A stretch of 64,000 nt of DNA from Sulfurimicrobium sp031426915. GTDB taxonomy: Bacteria > Pseudomonadota > Gammaproteobacteria > Burkholderiales > Sulfuricellaceae. The translations under genes were made by a program, and so were the position numbers. The notes below the pieces were generated by a model. It did not search any database. It saw only the letters and a program-made list of their open reading frames with translations, and was not told the DNA's origin. Positions within the stretch are counted from its first letter, which is position 1, and every line of letters begins with the position of its first letter. The stretch spans positions 70,046 through 134,045 of the forward strand of contig JASJPB010000036.1 in NCBI GenBank assembly GCA_031426915.1, given 5' to 3'. Below are positions 63,957-64,000 of the stretch, in pieces.

Positions 63957-64000
63957 TGTAGAAAAACCCTTTTTCGAGTAATTATCAGAGCGAGTTTTCC
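63950..64000 (+). mobile_element. Start of a third cassette (cut by window end)
   Basis: Sequence after the second attC junction begins TTGACGCTGTAG and runs to the window edge. It is too short to show a gene. By the cassette rule its own R'' box downstream should read GCGTCAAC. Confidence 0.45.

Overview
The window reads as a chromosomal segment of a facultatively anaerobic, sulfur-oxidising, denitrifying betaproteobacterium, probably in or near Nitrosomonadales (Sulfuricella/Thiobacillus-like). This is inferred from gene content and GC-rich coding; no rRNA or tRNA gene is present to fix the taxonomy.

Layout. (1) 3-5033: a sulfur block, with the 3' part of a molybdenum sulfite dehydrogenase operon (soeABC) followed by rhodanese, tusA and dsrE2 sulfur-transfer genes. 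(2) 5379-9079: two FadL/OmpP1-type outer-membrane proteins with an unrecognised secreted protein between them, each unit ending in a strong terminator. (3) 9202-13460: a MacAB-like exporter (adaptor, ATPase, two FtsX-type permeases). (4) 13594-26193: a metal (probably copper/silver) resistance island, with a CopA P-type ATPase, small secreted proteins, an RND efflux system (pump, adaptor, outer-membrane factor), and a divergent two-component system. (5) 26246-29010: a small P-loop protein, an iron-dependent alcohol dehydrogenase and a zinc-binding (CZB) diguanylate cyclase. (6) 29108-36309: a System I cytochrome c maturation operon (ccmABC, an unusual CcmE-like/CcmD fusion, ccmEFGHI), interrupted by a MITE-like repeat. 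(7) 37813-42931: periplasmic nitrate reductase napDAGHB on the minus strand, divergent from (8) 43255-55288: a long nir operon for cytochrome cd1 nitrite reductase and haem d1 synthesis, with several accessory redox and sensor-like genes. Three FNR/Dnr-like boxes lie between nap and nir. (9) 55301-61117, minus strand: a PilZ protein, the O2-independent ubiquinone genes ubiTVU, a YhcC-type radical SAM gene and norD with its own Dnr-like box. (10) 61187-61503: a vapBC toxin-antitoxin relic with a truncated toxin. (11) 61923-64000: a more AT-rich integron gene-cassette array with two complete cassettes, each closed by a recognisable attC site.

Together the genes describe anaerobic respiration of nitrate and nitrite (Nap, Nir, NorD) with sulfite as one electron donor (Soe). 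The supporting functions are cytochrome c assembly (Ccm), quinone synthesis without oxygen (UbiTUV) and haem d1 synthesis (NirF, DL, G, H, J). The most unusual points are the CcmE-like/CcmD fusion, a free periplasmic double PilJ-domain protein and a hemerythrin-like protein inside the nir operon, an orphan norD, and the integron cassettes with unknown proteins.
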